Shown here piece by piece: positions 13,405-25,262 of a stretch of DNA of 64,000 bases; positions within the stretch are counted from its first letter, which is position 1; each line of letters starts with the position of its first letter. A program made the position numbers and the translations under genes. Below the pieces are notes generated by a model. It worked only from the letters and a program-made list of their open reading frames with translations. It ran no database searches and was not told the DNA's origin. The stretch comes from Siphonodentalium dalli (Eukaryota > Mollusca > Scaphopoda > Gadilida > Siphonodentaliidae). Where the stretch lies: NCBI GenBank assembly GCA_032622095.1, contig CP136067.1, positions 57,703,899 through 57,767,898 on the forward strand. The letters are read 5' to 3'.

Positions 13405-14130
13405 GTTGAACAAACTGCTAAATGTCATAATATTTACCGAGACTTGTTTGCAGATCTCAGCCCAGTCAACGGGACCGATGCCACTGTGTGGATGTCACAT
13501 TAACAAACACACACAATTGGTTCTAAACGGATCAGCCAATGAGATAGCCACAGCTAAAATGAAGGGGACCTAATCTATATACAGATGCATGCCTGTGTCA
13601 ATACGTAGTGCAAATAATAGTAGCCTGTAGTAAGATTCCTAATCAAAGTGACGCCAAATCACAAAACAATCCCTACTTTTTATTCTATGGTGTAACTGGC
13701 AAACCTGCATAAAAGGAAGCGCGAGACATACCGGTATCTATAGGGTCCCGACTAGGGAGTGTTATAATCTGCAACTTTCATCTTTTGATGCCAACTTAGA
13801 AAAATAAAAAATACATCCTTAATTGACTTGAAGATTTTTTATTGTGACTCGAATTTTCCAATTTTGTACAACTTAGTATGCTCTAATTAATCAACCCCTT
13901 TAACGAGGTTATGGGCTGGTAATGACATGTATTATATAAACAGAAAGCATTTGTGTGTCTAAGTTTAATATTTAACCATTCTTGTGATTGCCGAAAGATA
14001 ATTTTTATCATAGTGTCATTGCACCATAAATTTTGGGAGGTATCACAGGCAGGGAATATTCGGCCCTTTTTGGGAAAGGGTTCGGGGCCCTTTCCATTGG
14101 GAAACTTTTAACCATTGGAACTTACTGGTA
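13405..14130. other. No gene seen
   Basis: Non-coding spacer between two MITEs. No domain-bearing frame. Confidence 0.5.
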
Positions 14131-14338
14131 TACAGTAATGCCCTAAATAATCGACTCCTTAACCACAGCAGAATTATGGGTAATTTTTCAGGATATAGTC
14201 GGAAATATGGCTTGTTGCCGTTCATCGGAAAGCTCTCACTCCTATGAATGGCAACAAGCCACATTTCCGATTAAATTCTCAAAAATTACCCACAATTCTG
14301 CTGTGGTTGAGGAGTCGATTATTTAGGGCATTACTGTA
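14131..14338. mobile_element. Palindromic MITE, copy 2
   Basis: Starts TACAGTAATGCCCTAAATAA and ends with its inverse ...GCATTACTGTA. The arms match the copy at 7705-7921. TA borders are intact. Confidence 0.85.
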
Positions 14339-14466
14339 TCTAGAAGATATATATTTATTGATGAACAATGAAGAATTCACTGTGGCATGAGAAGAGTTAA
14401 GGAGAAAGTCGAGATTGAACAGGAAATCACCAGTTGACGGGAGCTGTGCTGGTTCAGCATTAAAGA

Positions 14467-14552
14467 CCTTGTGTCAGTGCATTCTCTTATATATGCAAGT
14501 CTCCCATAGGGAGCCTCGGATATACCGTATTATAGAATGCAATGGCTTACAA
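14467..14552. repeat. Decayed relative of the nested palindrome at 26.5 kb
   Basis: gtgcattctcttatatatgc followed by tcccataggga and a degraded inverse arm gaatgcaatggc mirrors the palindromic unit at 26479-26547, with many substitutions. Confidence 0.6.
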
Positions 14553-14759
14553 GGTAAATGTAACTAGAGGTGTGACTGTCCCAATGGGACTACGGATACC
14601 CCCCTTTTTAAAATACTAAGATGTTTCACATGTCAGTAAACATTTAGTTAAAATAATAAAATAACAGTTCCCATTGCAGGTGTACAACCATAACCCTAAT
14701 CTTAAACCTATTGACCGAAAATTGTAGGAATAAAAGCTTGGACAAAATTATGTATGTTC

Positions 14760-15290
14760 TAAGTCGAAAAACTCCACACAAAAAATGTCGGACAGACGTC
14801 ATAATCGCAGGGGCACAGGTTCCCATGGTACTAAATATCAGTGCCAAGATTAAAAAACATTGACCGAAAAATGTAGGAATAAAAGCTCGGACAAAATTAT
14901 GCATGTTGCAAAAAAAGTTTCTAAGTTGAAAAAGGGGGATAACTCCACCAAAAAATGTCGGACAGATGTCATAATCGCAGGTGCACAAGTTCCAATGGTA
15001 CTAAATATCTGTGCCAAGTTTTAAAAAAATTGACCGAAAAATGTAGGAATAAAAGCTGGGACAAAAGTATACAAGTTGCGAAAATATTTCTAAGTCGAAA
15101 AAGGGGGGATAACTCAAAAAGAAAAAGTCTGACAGACATCATAATCGCAGGTGCACAGGTTCCCATGATGGTTGATGTCTGTGCCAAGTTTCACGTAAAT
15201 TGATCAAAAAACGACTGAGAAAAACTCCGGACAAATTTGTGTCCACGGACGACGGACGGACGACGGACGGACGGACAAGCCCTAGCATTG
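14760..15290. repeat. Tandem repeat, about 170-bp unit, with GACGG tail
   Basis: The marker cataatcgcaggkgcaca recurs near 14799, 14969 and 15139, and each unit holds gaccgaaaaatgtaggaata and ggataactc. The block ends in a cggacgacggacgg tract (about 15242-15280). It has the same design as the other molluscan tandem blocks in this window. Confidence 0.75.
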
Positions 15291-15299
15291 CCTAAAAAT

Positions 15300-17163
15300 C
15301 CCCAGCAGTTCTGTGAATATCTGCAAATATGCGATGTCAATAATCATGCACTTTAAAGATGCATAATCCAAATTAATGCTGCAAAATGACAATTTCTTTG
15401 GCTTTGGGGGTGAAAAATATTTGAGTCAAGTAATGTTGTGATACGAAGTGACAATACAGCCATATTTCATTGATGTTGATAAATACAACTTTTTGGGAAA
15501 TTTTATACCATAGGTGACAGCGGTTATCATTATTTTGTTGTAATTAATCAATTATGATAACAAAAGCGTATTTTGAAGAAATTTTGTGGTTGTTGTAACT
15601 TGATGATATGGGGACCATCTCATCGGATTGAGTACCTTTAAGTAAGTAAACTGGGTATTAATCATGATGAATGCATAAAGACTCCAGTATGAAAACATGA
15701 ATGGCACACCCCCTGCATAAAATGAATGAATGTGTGTCCAGAAAGCAAATTCATCTTATCTGTTAGTGTGACATCTTAATTGCACATCATGTACACAAGA
15801 TTAACTTCAAATCATACCAATGTGACAGCAGTGCTTTTGTCATTGATGAGTGGGCGAAACTCAAGATGAAAGCAAACAAAGAAGTCACTGTCAGGTAGAC
15901 AGCCAAGATTTTACAATCCAACTGGTAACAGTATGTCCTAACAAATGATAAGTATAATTGGTAAATGAGGCCAAGGTCTTTTTAGCAACTTGGTCAGTGT
16001 GGACCAGCTGATTTTGGAGAAAATATTTAAAATCCTCCATGTACTGGGTACAAGTACCATATACATCATATTATAATCCCATTGGAAAGAGGAAGCACCA
16101 AAACATAGATATATCAAAGTCATTTGATCAAATAAATGGTAATGAATGCTTTATTGTTGATGTACATAACTACATGTACTGTAATTTCATTCGTAATATA
16201 ATGGCAAGAAATACCTCATACATGTACCGTACTTTAGTACGAGCAAAAAAATATAATGTCCTAAGAGAAAAATATGTCGATCCTTGTATCTTATGTTGAG
16301 CTGGGAAATCCTTTCAAATCATGTGTGATTACCAACATTTGGCTTTTTCGGCACTTACATGTATGCCAACACCTCTTAGCCCCTTTCTTGGTTGCTTCCA
16401 ATAACCTGTGTTTTTCACCTACATGTATATGCAATACATTATGTGAGAAAAAGGGAGATTTATCTCATCTTTTGATAAACGCTTATATGCCAAAGAAAGA
16501 ATCATTAGAATACTAGTACATGTACATATTTTGCGGCTACTATACATGTATTTTATGGCAAAGTTCTTCCTTAAAACTTGACAATTGGACGGACAGAGCC
16601 CTCTTACTACAAGTATATGTCACAAACCTCCTTCAGAGATATGGGGGAGGGGAATAATAATGCCCAGAGGTACTTGTACTTATACATGGCATATCAGCAG
16701 GACTATGGTCACATCATGGGGAGAGGCATGATTGCAAGTGCAGATTTGTGTTTAAATGAAATAGAAACTTCAAATAAAATTTACTAATTCTTCAGGGGTT
16801 CATCCAAGTCCATGACAATTTGACACAAAACTGACTCTAAATTAACCTCTGCATTGCTATGACATTGGTATTAAACCAGCCTAGAAGGCTACTTGGGAGA
16901 TATATTCTCCCTAAATTGTGCCACTTCTGTCTATTTATGTCCTGGGGAGAAGTGACTTCTCTCTCATATAACAGTGTGCATTCCAGTCTGTCAAAACAAC
17001 ATATTTAAAGTGTACCAGTATTTCTTGATTATAATGGTGTAGTTATTAACTAGAACCGTGATTTTGGGATGTAAACTGAACCATTCCACTTCTCCCTATT
17101 AAAGCAAATACTTCTGGGCTTGTCTCTTTGATTATTACAGGCGAAAATGTGCATGTTGTGTGC
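15300..17163. other. No gene seen
   Basis: AT-rich non-coding DNA. Several short plus-strand frames between 16039 and 16787 show no domain, no shared frame and no splice structure. Confidence 0.5.
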
Positions 17164-17382
17164 TACAGTAATGCCCAAAGTATATGACCCTTTAACCACA
17201 GCAGAATTATGGGAAATTTTTAAGGATTTAGTCGGAAATATGGCTTGTTGCCATTCATCGGAAATCTCTCACCGATAACTTTCCAATGCATGTAGGCAAG
17301 CCATATTTCAGACTAAATCCTGAAAAAGTTCCCATAATTCTGCTGCAGTTTAGTGGTCGATTAATTAGGACATTACTGTGTA
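17164..17382. mobile_element. Palindromic MITE, copy 3 (more diverged)
   Basis: TACAGTAATGCCC starts the element and its inverse ends it near 17379-17382. The arms pair along their length with more mismatches than copies 1, 2 and 4. Confidence 0.8.
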
Positions 17383-17628
17383 TGCATATGGCCAATTCAG
17401 TGCCATAGCAGTTGGCCATCATTCATAACAGGCACTCATAAGTTAGTGCATCACAACCAGAGCCTTTGAGTAGAGAGTGTTTTAAAGTTTTCATGCTGTA
17501 GTTTTCCATAGATCAAATCTTTTCCAAATCTGAGTCCCGTCCTGTTACTCTTCTATTACAGACTTTATGCCCAGAATCGTGGGCGGGAGTTACCGTATGT
17601 TGCTTGTATGTCTTCAAATTAGGTCAAG

Positions 17629-17715
17629 TACTCTCGGGATCCAAATAAGCGTACCCGTATGCTTAACTATTTTCAAGGAGAAATCCCCCCTGTACGCTGC
17701 TTATTTGGGACCCTA
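17629..17715. repeat. Short inverted-repeat element with 'ccaaataag' ends
   Basis: ctctcgggatccaaataagc is followed by an inverse-like cgctgcttatttgggaccc. Related sequence lies at 21080-21185 and 27765-27850. A small MITE family is likely. Confidence 0.45.
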
Positions 17716-17846
17716 CGTTTATTAAATTTCAGCTAAAAGTGTAAAAAAAATATGAATTTATGTGCTTAAACCTAAGCTAAATGTGTATGTTTGAAACACT
17801 TGAACATTCAGTTATTTAATTGTTTGTACTTTAAATATAGCCTGCG

Positions 17847-20118
17847 TAGGGGCCTGCGATGCATCGAATCGAAATTCGATTTTCGATTCATCCCTCTGAA
17901 TCGAATCGAATCGTTTTCGATTTTGAGTACCAGTTTTTCGATTCGATTATCTCAAAGAATCTTAAGTACAATGCGCGTTTCTAGTAGCGGGCCCAGATCG
18001 ATCGTTTTACCGGTAATCCAAAGCATTTAGCACATCAAATTCTCAAAACATCTCGTGATACATTTGAATAAACTCCGATGTTGCCCTTTCAAAATGCATG
18101 GACCATCATACTGCAATTCGGTCCACGTCGCTGGGATCATCAACTCAGAATAGCGATAACGCAACACGGAATCCGCTAAAATGGGCGGAAGCTGAAAATT
18201 TATTTTAAATGGATCCGTTTTTCATTTGCGGTGTACTAGTAAATACGCGACATGGCGGAAATATAGACATGTGTATGCTTCATTCCATCTTCTTCTTTCT
18301 ATACACGCACGCACAGGCATGTCCATTCAAAAGTTTAGCTTTTTCCATCCTGAGAAATGTGTAATGATGAACATTGGAAAAGAAGGATATACTCCAAATT
18401 ATACTTTGAAGGGAGTTGATGGAACAACCTACACACTGAAGCAGGTCGACAGCGAGAAGGACATAGGCATCACCACAGATAAAAACTTAAATTTTGAACA
18501 ACATATAAATGAAAAAGCACAGAGCGCTCAATCAGTGATGGGGATGATTAGAAGATCGTTTACACATCTAGATGAAGAAATGATGACGAAACTGTATAAA
18601 GGGTTGGTTCGACCAAGATTAGAGTATTCACAGCCAGCATGGAAACCATATTTGATCAAACACATCACCCAACTTGAGAAAGTCCAACGCAGAGCAACAA
18701 AACTAGTTCCTACTTTAAAACATTTACCATATGAAGACAGACTTGAAAAACTAAAGATTCCCACCCTGCAATATAGACGACATAGAGGAGATATGATAGA
18801 ATGCTACAAAATTTTCAATACATATGACCCGGAAGTAGCAAATATACTGACACGGAACTCCGAATCCAAAACCAGAGGCCACAACTTCAAGCTGTTTTTA
18901 GAAGGGGCAACCAGAGACACAAGAAAACACACTTTTAGTCAGAGAGTTGTGGAGCCCTGGAACCAATTAGCAGAAGAGGTAGTCAACGCCGACAGTTTAA
19001 ACCAATTCAAAAATCGACTAGATGATTATTGGATGGAACAAGAGGTGAGACTTGATTTTAAAGCAAAATTGGGTTTGACAAGTTCACAGACGAGTCGGGC
19101 GTTAGATAGACTTAACAACATAGGGCCTGAATTTGGTGAATTCGGAGAGCCAGACACAGAAGACGTGGACATAGTGGCAGAAGCCAGCGTCCACTAACAG
19201 CATAAGGTATCATAAGGTAAGGTAATATGCAGCGCACATGGGGTTATATAGACCGTAATTTAGTCCGTAAATTACCCAGCGGTTCTACATTTGTAAGCAG
19301 TCCGTATTTTAGATCAGCTCAGCCGTGACGTCAGTTCTATTTACGTCTGCTAGTGGGGAAACCCGGGAAATTAGGGAATAACCTTCACTATATATAGCGT
19401 ATATATAGCCATAGTGTTGGTTTGCATGCATCGGAAGATGAATGAAGTTATTATGACAATTTATATTTTCATTTGAATCATCAAATATCTGATGAGTTGT
19501 GTCTTTTGTTAATAACTAAACATATACTTAGTTTATAATTTATTTAAGTCCACTAATAGTCTAATATCAGGGTGGGCGTGTGTGACTGGACGAGTAAGAC
19601 AAACACCGCAATATGATTGCCTCTCACGTGCATTTTATCAATATACCAATTTTATCATTGCTAATGCAATGTTCTGATAATGAGTGATAATCATTAATCC
19701 GGAATTCAAATCCATCGACGATTTCGCGAGGAACAGATAATTGTGCCTGTTAGTGTAAAATCGAATAGTGCATCTGCGCATGCGTATTTGAAATCGAGGT
19801 TTTCTCTCACATACAAGACAAACGTCTTCCTGGCGAGATTGGATTCGCCGTTTGTGCACGAATCCGATAGTTCAAGTTATCTAAATTATTCAAATAGCCC
19901 ATCCGATTACAAATTGCGTCTGTATTTCGCCAAGAACAGATGTCGGGACATTCACATACGAATCAGATCAGTTATGCGGACCTCGTTGACAATTTTTACC
20001 TTGATTTTTCGCCAAATGTCCGATCTAATGGTCTACGTTTGCTGAATCGAATCGAATCGAATCGCGATTATGTATCCAAATCGAATCGAATTTATAATGC
20101 CCGAATCGCAGGGCCCTA
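17847..20118. mobile_element. hAT-superfamily element (8-bp TSD), with nested LINE
   Basis: The left terminus TAGGGGCCTGCGAT and the right terminus (TAGGGCCCTGCGAT on the minus strand) are inverted repeats. They are flanked by the exact 8-bp direct repeat AGCCTGCG (17839-17846 and 20119-20126). Subterminal iterations of tcgaatcga sit inside both ends (17874-17945, 20044-20095). An 8-bp duplication with T/CAGGG ends is the hAT signature. No transposase is recognisable, and a LINE 3' fragment occupies part of the interior, so this copy is defective. Confidence 0.8.
18226..19197 (+). pseudogene. Non-LTR retrotransposon (CR1/Jockey-type) reverse transcriptase C-terminus
   Basis: A 323-codon open frame, with recognisable similarity from about residue 32 on. 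It holds the end of the reverse transcriptase (EKDIGITTDKNLNFEQHI), the thumb-like region (KLYKGLVRPRLEYSQPAW, then LEKVQRRATKLV) and the usual C-terminal tail (YRRHRGDMIECYKIF; VVEPWNQLAEEVV). The endonuclease and the catalytic palm are absent, so this is a 5'-truncated LINE copy. The frame is intact, which suggests a fairly recent insertion. Just after the stop the DNA shows iterations of ataaggta, compatible with a LINE 3' tail. It lies inside the hAT-like element, so it probably arrived after it. The CR1 clade assignment is by general resemblance only. Confidence 0.85.
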
Positions 20119-20751
20119 AGCCTGCGATGTTTACATCGACAGCTGGGTACGCGCACATTTTACGTGAGAATCTGACGTCATTTTGTCGTGGGAACACCGA
20201 TCAGTCTATTTATATTTCGTGTCAAACTGTATTCACATTGGCCTGAATTAGCGGCAAATAACTTGCTAGCATTTAGTCAATAGTGTGTATTAGAGAAATA
20301 ACTGTAAAACGAAATGCGTACATGTACGTGTATAGGCAGTACATAGTATCAGTTTGCGCGAATAATATGTCGCAACCACAAGTGTACTGTTGAGGCGAAC
20401 TTCCCTCGCTGTAATGAATGCGTCCATGCACTGTGAGTTCGGTTTCGGCAAGCACATGTTCGCCGGGGGTTCACAATGGGGATTGCAATAAACTGAACTG
20501 CTGGTACATGTACATTTAATTAGCACTGTAATCAGTGTGAATATCTTCGTGGGTATTTTCGGCATTTATAGTTTTCTCGTTCTCGTAGCCTTCTCCACAA
20601 ATTCATCGACATCTGACTTTAATTGAACTGTCAATTTGCGTGATATTATTGTACAGTGATATACTAGTCACTTTTGAAATGTTATTTTGAAACATGTGTC
20701 TGGTATATAATCATATAGTTTCTTCCTTATGCAATGATGCTGTAAAGTAAA

Positions 20752-20907
20752 TGATTTATTAACCACTGCAGAAATATTGGAATTTTTTCTTAATTGATTT
20801 GAAAATCATGTGTCTTGTAATTCATTTATCAGAGTTTTAAAAGCTAAAATCATGAAAAAATTCCCAATATTCTACTGTGGCTATTAAAAGGAACCATTCA
20901 TTTTAAA
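20752..20907. mobile_element. Foldback element, second palindrome family
   Basis: aaatgatttattaaccactg at the left is mirrored near 20850-20907 by a degraded inverse. Arms are about 58 bp with scattered mismatches. It resembles the TA-MITE in design but not in terminal sequence. Confidence 0.55.
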
Positions 20908-20910
20908 CAT

Positions 20911-22180
20911 CAATGTATTATCCAAAAATGTGAGTGACATTTGGTATTACCGGTACTTCAAAATGAATTGAATACTTTGAACAATTATTAGGTTCAATTT
21001 TTCTCCAATGTTCTCTGTATGAGAAAATATGAAACTAACCACAATTTTTGACTCATACTTAGTGTTGATTTGCGAAAATTCCCCCCTGTACTATTATTGC
21101 GCCCCGTACTATTATTTATTTTAAAGGAAATTTCACCCCTGTACTATTATTCAGCCCCCTACTATTATTTGGATCCCGAGAGTAGATGCTTTGCGTATAT
21201 GAACATAGAGGGCAGCATTTCCCAAGCATGATGATATCATACATGCGTATATCAGTGGTCCAATGAATGTCAAAGCAATGAGATTTATAAGTAAACAAAG
21301 CCTTGTTTTTCAGAGAATTTTGATTTGTCGCACTATCAGAAAATGTATGTAAACAATATATTAAACGATCATATCATCACCTTTTTCTATCATGGTAAAT
21401 GATACCTGCATATCATTTTTAAGACAGATTAATCATGGACTAATCACATTCAGGGGGTTTATATGTCTTTTCAATGAAGTCTGTTAGAAGAATAATGGTA
21501 TGGGACTTGTTCCAAAACAGCATCAACCCAACCGATATCCCAACTCCCAAGCTGTTATGGACCGAGAAGACTTGGTCTAAGTTTTCCACTGCAAAATGAC
21601 CATAAAGTCAACGTCATGACTTTATTTAGCAGCGAGTAGGTTAACAATCATCCAAATTGGCATTGGTCTAGCTGGTACTGGTAGGGAATCAGATTATTTT
21701 CCATAATCACATTGTGAGCATTGAATACAACCATATTCCCAGCTCAAGAGCTTTGATTTGAGTACTGTGAAAAAAATGTATAACTTGTAACCACAGGAAC
21801 TGGGACAGCCAAGAAACAGCGCAGAAACCATAGACTAGCCAATCAGACTGATTGCACTATAAACATGAAATGCAGAGAGTGGGATGGATGCAGGCTAATA
21901 TAAGTGCAAATAGGTTCATAACGATATCAGTGTTAATAAAGATTAGCCATATTCTCAATGGCATAAAAAGTAGCCGTGGAGAACTACTAGCAGCAGTCTT
22001 AAACCTTTCTAAACTAAATATCATACATGTAGGTCGTTTGTTGAACATTTATCTGAACATTTCCCAAAACCAATGAAGATGAATACTTCAGCACTTGTAT
22101 GATTTTTTGGCTGTCTGTCATGTGCTAATTTATCCTGAACACCCCTCCAAATGAATAATAGACCATTGCAATGTACAATG
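20911..22180. other. No gene seen
   Basis: AT-rich spacer. Near 21080-21185 a piece with two tgtactattatt units and ggatcccgagagta is related to 17629-17715. Confidence 0.5.
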
Positions 22181-22396
22181 TACAGTAATGCCCTAAATAA
22201 TCGACACCTTAACCAAGCATACTTATGGGTAATTTTTCAGGATTCAGTCGGAAATATGGCTTGTTGCCTTTCATTGGAAAGCTCTCACTGAGAGCTTTCC
22301 GATGAATGGCAACAAGCTATGTTTCCAACTAAATCCTGAAAAATTACCCATAATTCTGCTGTGATTAAGGAGTCGATTATTTATGGCATTACTGTA
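22181..22396. mobile_element. Palindromic MITE, copy 4
   Basis: Starts TACAGTAATGCCCTAAATAA and ends with its inverse at 22396. The arms match copies 1 and 2, with a loop near 22280-22295. Confidence 0.85.
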
Positions 22397-23133
22397 TACC
22401 TTTATAACTGAATGGTAGTAGAAGCCATTTAGTATAGAAAGGGTTAGGAGATGTGGGGGGGGGGACTAAGAGTCTCATATCGGCATATTTGATTCCCTGT
22501 TAGATTCACCCATTCAGTTCTAAGAGAATTCACTGAAAGGTCTATTCTTCATTTGTAAGGATTTTTTGACTTACTAGTATTAATTGCATATCCCAACAAA
22601 TGAATGAATTGGTATCACATATAGAAACTACCCATCAGTGAGTGTCTAGTTAAAGCATTGAGGCCACCAGGGTACATGTAGGTTTTCAGGAGAGAAGTAC
22701 CATATACAACTGTACATAATGTACCTGTACATGAGGGCCCCTTTCCCCCCCCCCCCTTTTCGTACGACGGATTCGACCCATTTTGGACCTGTACGCCGGA
22801 TTCAAGACACAAATTAAGCTGGATTCCGGATTCATGTATTTATATAAACGGATTCCATTTCGGGTGAAATATTGCGATTTGGTTCCTCATTTGGTCATAA
22901 TAGATCATAATATCATGAATTTTATATGGGATCCAATCTGATGCACACTCCTATAGGACTTAGTCCGTATATATTCATTTGTATACGGTGCTCTTTTATC
23001 TTTCTGGTCATTATTTGCGGCGGTTGTCCGAAGTGTAGATTTACCGGAACCGGCAAGAGTTACGGTTCCTAATTAGTGTCAAGGTCATTGCATCGAAATT
23101 GGATTCCCATAAATTTCGCGTGTTTACCGATAC

Positions 23134-23535
23134 ATGCTGCTAGAAACAGCGTGTAGGTTGTCATTTCGGGACGGAACTCGCCCCGAGATGAGGAGTTTTG
23201 TTGCTGAACTGAGCAACACTGTAAAACTGTCTGAATTGAAAGCGATGTTAAAGGAGAAATATGCTATTGACTCCTGGGTGAAGGCCAGGGGGGTCAGCCT
23301 GTACCAAATGCACGTCGCTGTGCGAAGGATAGCAAGAGACAAAGATTACCCCAGTAGTCGGTTTCTTCTTGCCGACACGGAAACGGAATGGACCAACGTC
23401 TGGGGATTACTTTCGAACACTCCGACCACCCACAGCTTAAACGGTGAGTACTGTTGTATTCATGCAGTCACGGTACCACGGGAGCTTGGAACGTCATCAT
23501 CGACGGTCATGTATATGTACCCTGAGACAGATTAG
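23134..23535 (+). CDS. Unrecognised exon-like ORF inside a hAT-like element
   Basis: A 133-codon frame whose composition looks protein-like. It has a charged helical stretch (VKLSELKAMLKEKYAID) followed by SLYQMHVAVRRIARDKDY. No domain is recognised. A consensus splice donor, acg/GTGAGTA, sits at 23444, and the frame degenerates in character after it, so the coding part may be 23134-23443 as one exon. The sequence is richer in G+C than its surroundings. As it lies between hAT-like termini, it may be a captured host exon. It could also be chance. Confidence 0.35.
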   Translation: MLLETACRLSFRDGTRPEMRSFVAELSNTVKLSELKAMLKEKYAIDSWVKARGVSLYQMHVAVRRIARDKDYPSSRFLLADTETEWTNVWGLLSNTPTTHSLNGEYCCIHAVTVPRELGTSSSTVMYMYPETD

Positions 23536-23821
23536 GGGTCGAATTAGGGGCTCGCGAGCGAAGCGAGCAGGGAATGATACGACCCTATAAATAGATGCGG
23601 CGTATCCATCACCACTTACCGATACCTTAATGATAAAATTTGTTGACTTCCTGTAGAAAAGGTGATGGATACGCCACACTTTTTAAGAATGTTCATCACG
23701 AAATTATAAATGATCAAAACACTACCGATCAGACAATTTGCTGGTAATAACCTAGTCCTTGTTGTTCAGTGGTACATAGTTATGAAACAGGCCAACTATA
23801 TTTTATAAATATGCAAAAAAA

Positions 23822-24345
23822 GTACCCACCCACCACCCCTTCCCACCACCCATAGTATCTTATGCGCCGCAGGCGCTCGTATAGAGATTACTAAGTGGGA
23901 TGGGGTGGTGGGTGGGTACTAACCTCTATACGAGCGCATGCGGCGCATAAGATACTATGGGTGGCGGGATGGGGTGGTGGGAGGGTACTAACCTCTATAC
24001 GAGCACCTGCGGCGCATAAGATACTATGGGTGGCGGGATGGGGTGGTGGGTTGATTACTAAGCTCTATACGAGCGGCTGCGGCGCATAAGATACTATGGG
24101 TGGCGGGATGGGGTGGTGGGTGGGTACTAACCTCTATATGAATGCCTGCGGCGCATAAGATACTATGGGTGACGGGATGGGGTGGTGGGTGGGTACTAAC
24201 CTCTATACGAGCGCCTGCTGCGCATAAGATACCGGTACTATGGGTGGCGGGATGGGGTGGTGGGTGGGTACTAACCTCTATACGAGCACCTGCGGCGCAT
24301 AAGATACTATGGGTGGCGGGATGGGGTGGTGGGTGGGTAATGAGT
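23822..24345. repeat. 69-bp minisatellite, six direct units plus one inverted
   Basis: The marker gcgcataag occurs at 23943, 24012, 24082, 24151, 24220 and 24295, a 69-70 bp period with one unit lengthened by ccggta. Each unit carries gggatggggtggtgggtggg. A complete inverted unit precedes the array at about 23822-23888, so the array starts with a hairpin. The unit is 23 codons long, so it opens repetitive frames that are not evidence of a gene. Confidence 0.9.
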
Positions 24346-24605
24346 ATTAAAATATAAATAAATTATAAATAATAAAAAAGCACAGTGTATTTAAAGATCT
24401 TTAAAACCAAGGATAACACCATAAAGCCAAAGGCTTGTTTCCATGGTGATCATGGTTCCAATGTATTGAATATAAGATCTATAAAATCATGTAAACTGAA
24501 CGTGAAATCGGTATTTGTTTCTTAAACTGGATTCCGGATTCCAGGGTCAATTTGAAGCTGGATTCCGGATTCCAGCGTAATTTTAAAACTGGATTCCGGA
24601 CTCAA

Positions 24606-24633
<28 letters not shown>
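24606..24633. repeat. 28-base G homopolymer
   Basis: An uninterrupted run of G next to the right end of the hAT-like element. Homopolymers of this length are prone to sequencing error. Confidence 0.9.
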
Positions 24634-24636
<3 letters not shown>

Positions 24637-24867
24637 TCGTACATGTCAGTGGCTCGCATTTGTTCTTCAATCCCATTGCCAAATGTATGTATCGGTATTT
24701 AGTACTATTTACAGGAATATGCATATGGCGAATAAATATATTTATACAAACTGGGGTGGGTTCAACCTACCCACCCCTGCTCTGATTCTCATGTTGTAAT
24801 TTCAGTCCAGGTTGAAACATTGCCACCAGAAAACTGTAGGCCTAGCTAAGCTTAACGATTTGATTCA

Positions 24868-25262
24868 GTTCCGTGGTCCAGTGGTTAGCGCATCGGACTT
24901 ACTTTCGCTGTCAACACAGACAGAGATTTGAGTTCGCAGCCCGCTGCTGGGGTCTTAGGTGAGTTTCACACAGGAGTGGCTTGGATGAATTGATCGACAT
25001 GCAATTGTCGGATTGTACACATTTCATATTTTGCACCAAGTTGTGACCTTTGAGCAAGGTCGCTCGTAATGTGTCTGCTTCACACTACCCATGCATTGAA
25101 AAGGGTACATGTACCTGATTATAAGCAGCAAAACATATTGTCAGTATGCTAGCCACATTGTGGCTGTACCTACACCTGTCCCTGGGGAGCAGTAGATCGC
25201 TACTGAGTGTTCAGGCTCATCAGGGTAATGATTCCATGCACTGATATCGGGTACCATTAGAA
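24868..25262 (+). mobile_element. tRNA-derived SINE
   Basis: A tRNA-like head has an A box (tggtccagtgg, followed by ttagcgcat) near 24874 and a B box (gagttcgcagcc) near 24930, the pol III internal promoter arrangement. The head is followed by a body of about 300 bp containing tgacctttgagcaaggtcgc, a phrase of the kind seen in conserved SINE central domains. The acceptor arm does not close, so it is not a tRNA gene. The 3' border is approximate. Confidence 0.7.

Larger units (their letters stand above)
22734..24637. mobile_element. hAT-like element carrying an exon-like ORF and a minisatellite
   Basis: The ends AGGGCCC and GGGCCCT are inverted repeats, extended by a C-tract at the left (22746-22758) and a 28-G tract at the right (24606-24633). 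The flanks TGTACATG (22726-22733) and CGTACATG (24638-24645) agree at seven of eight positions, which fits an 8-bp hAT duplication. Subterminal ggattccggattc units occur near 22825 in inverse context and three times at 24527-24600. No transposase is seen. Confidence 0.6.

Noticed and set aside
14760-15250. CRISPR-like array
   Set aside because: Period of about 170 bp, eukaryotic context, units diverged along their whole length and no unique spacers.
23895-24357. Gly/Trp-rich repetitive frames
   Set aside because: The minisatellite unit is 69 bp, a multiple of three, so open frames arise automatically.
24868-24960. tRNA gene
   Set aside because: A and B boxes are present but the cloverleaf does not close and a SINE body follows.
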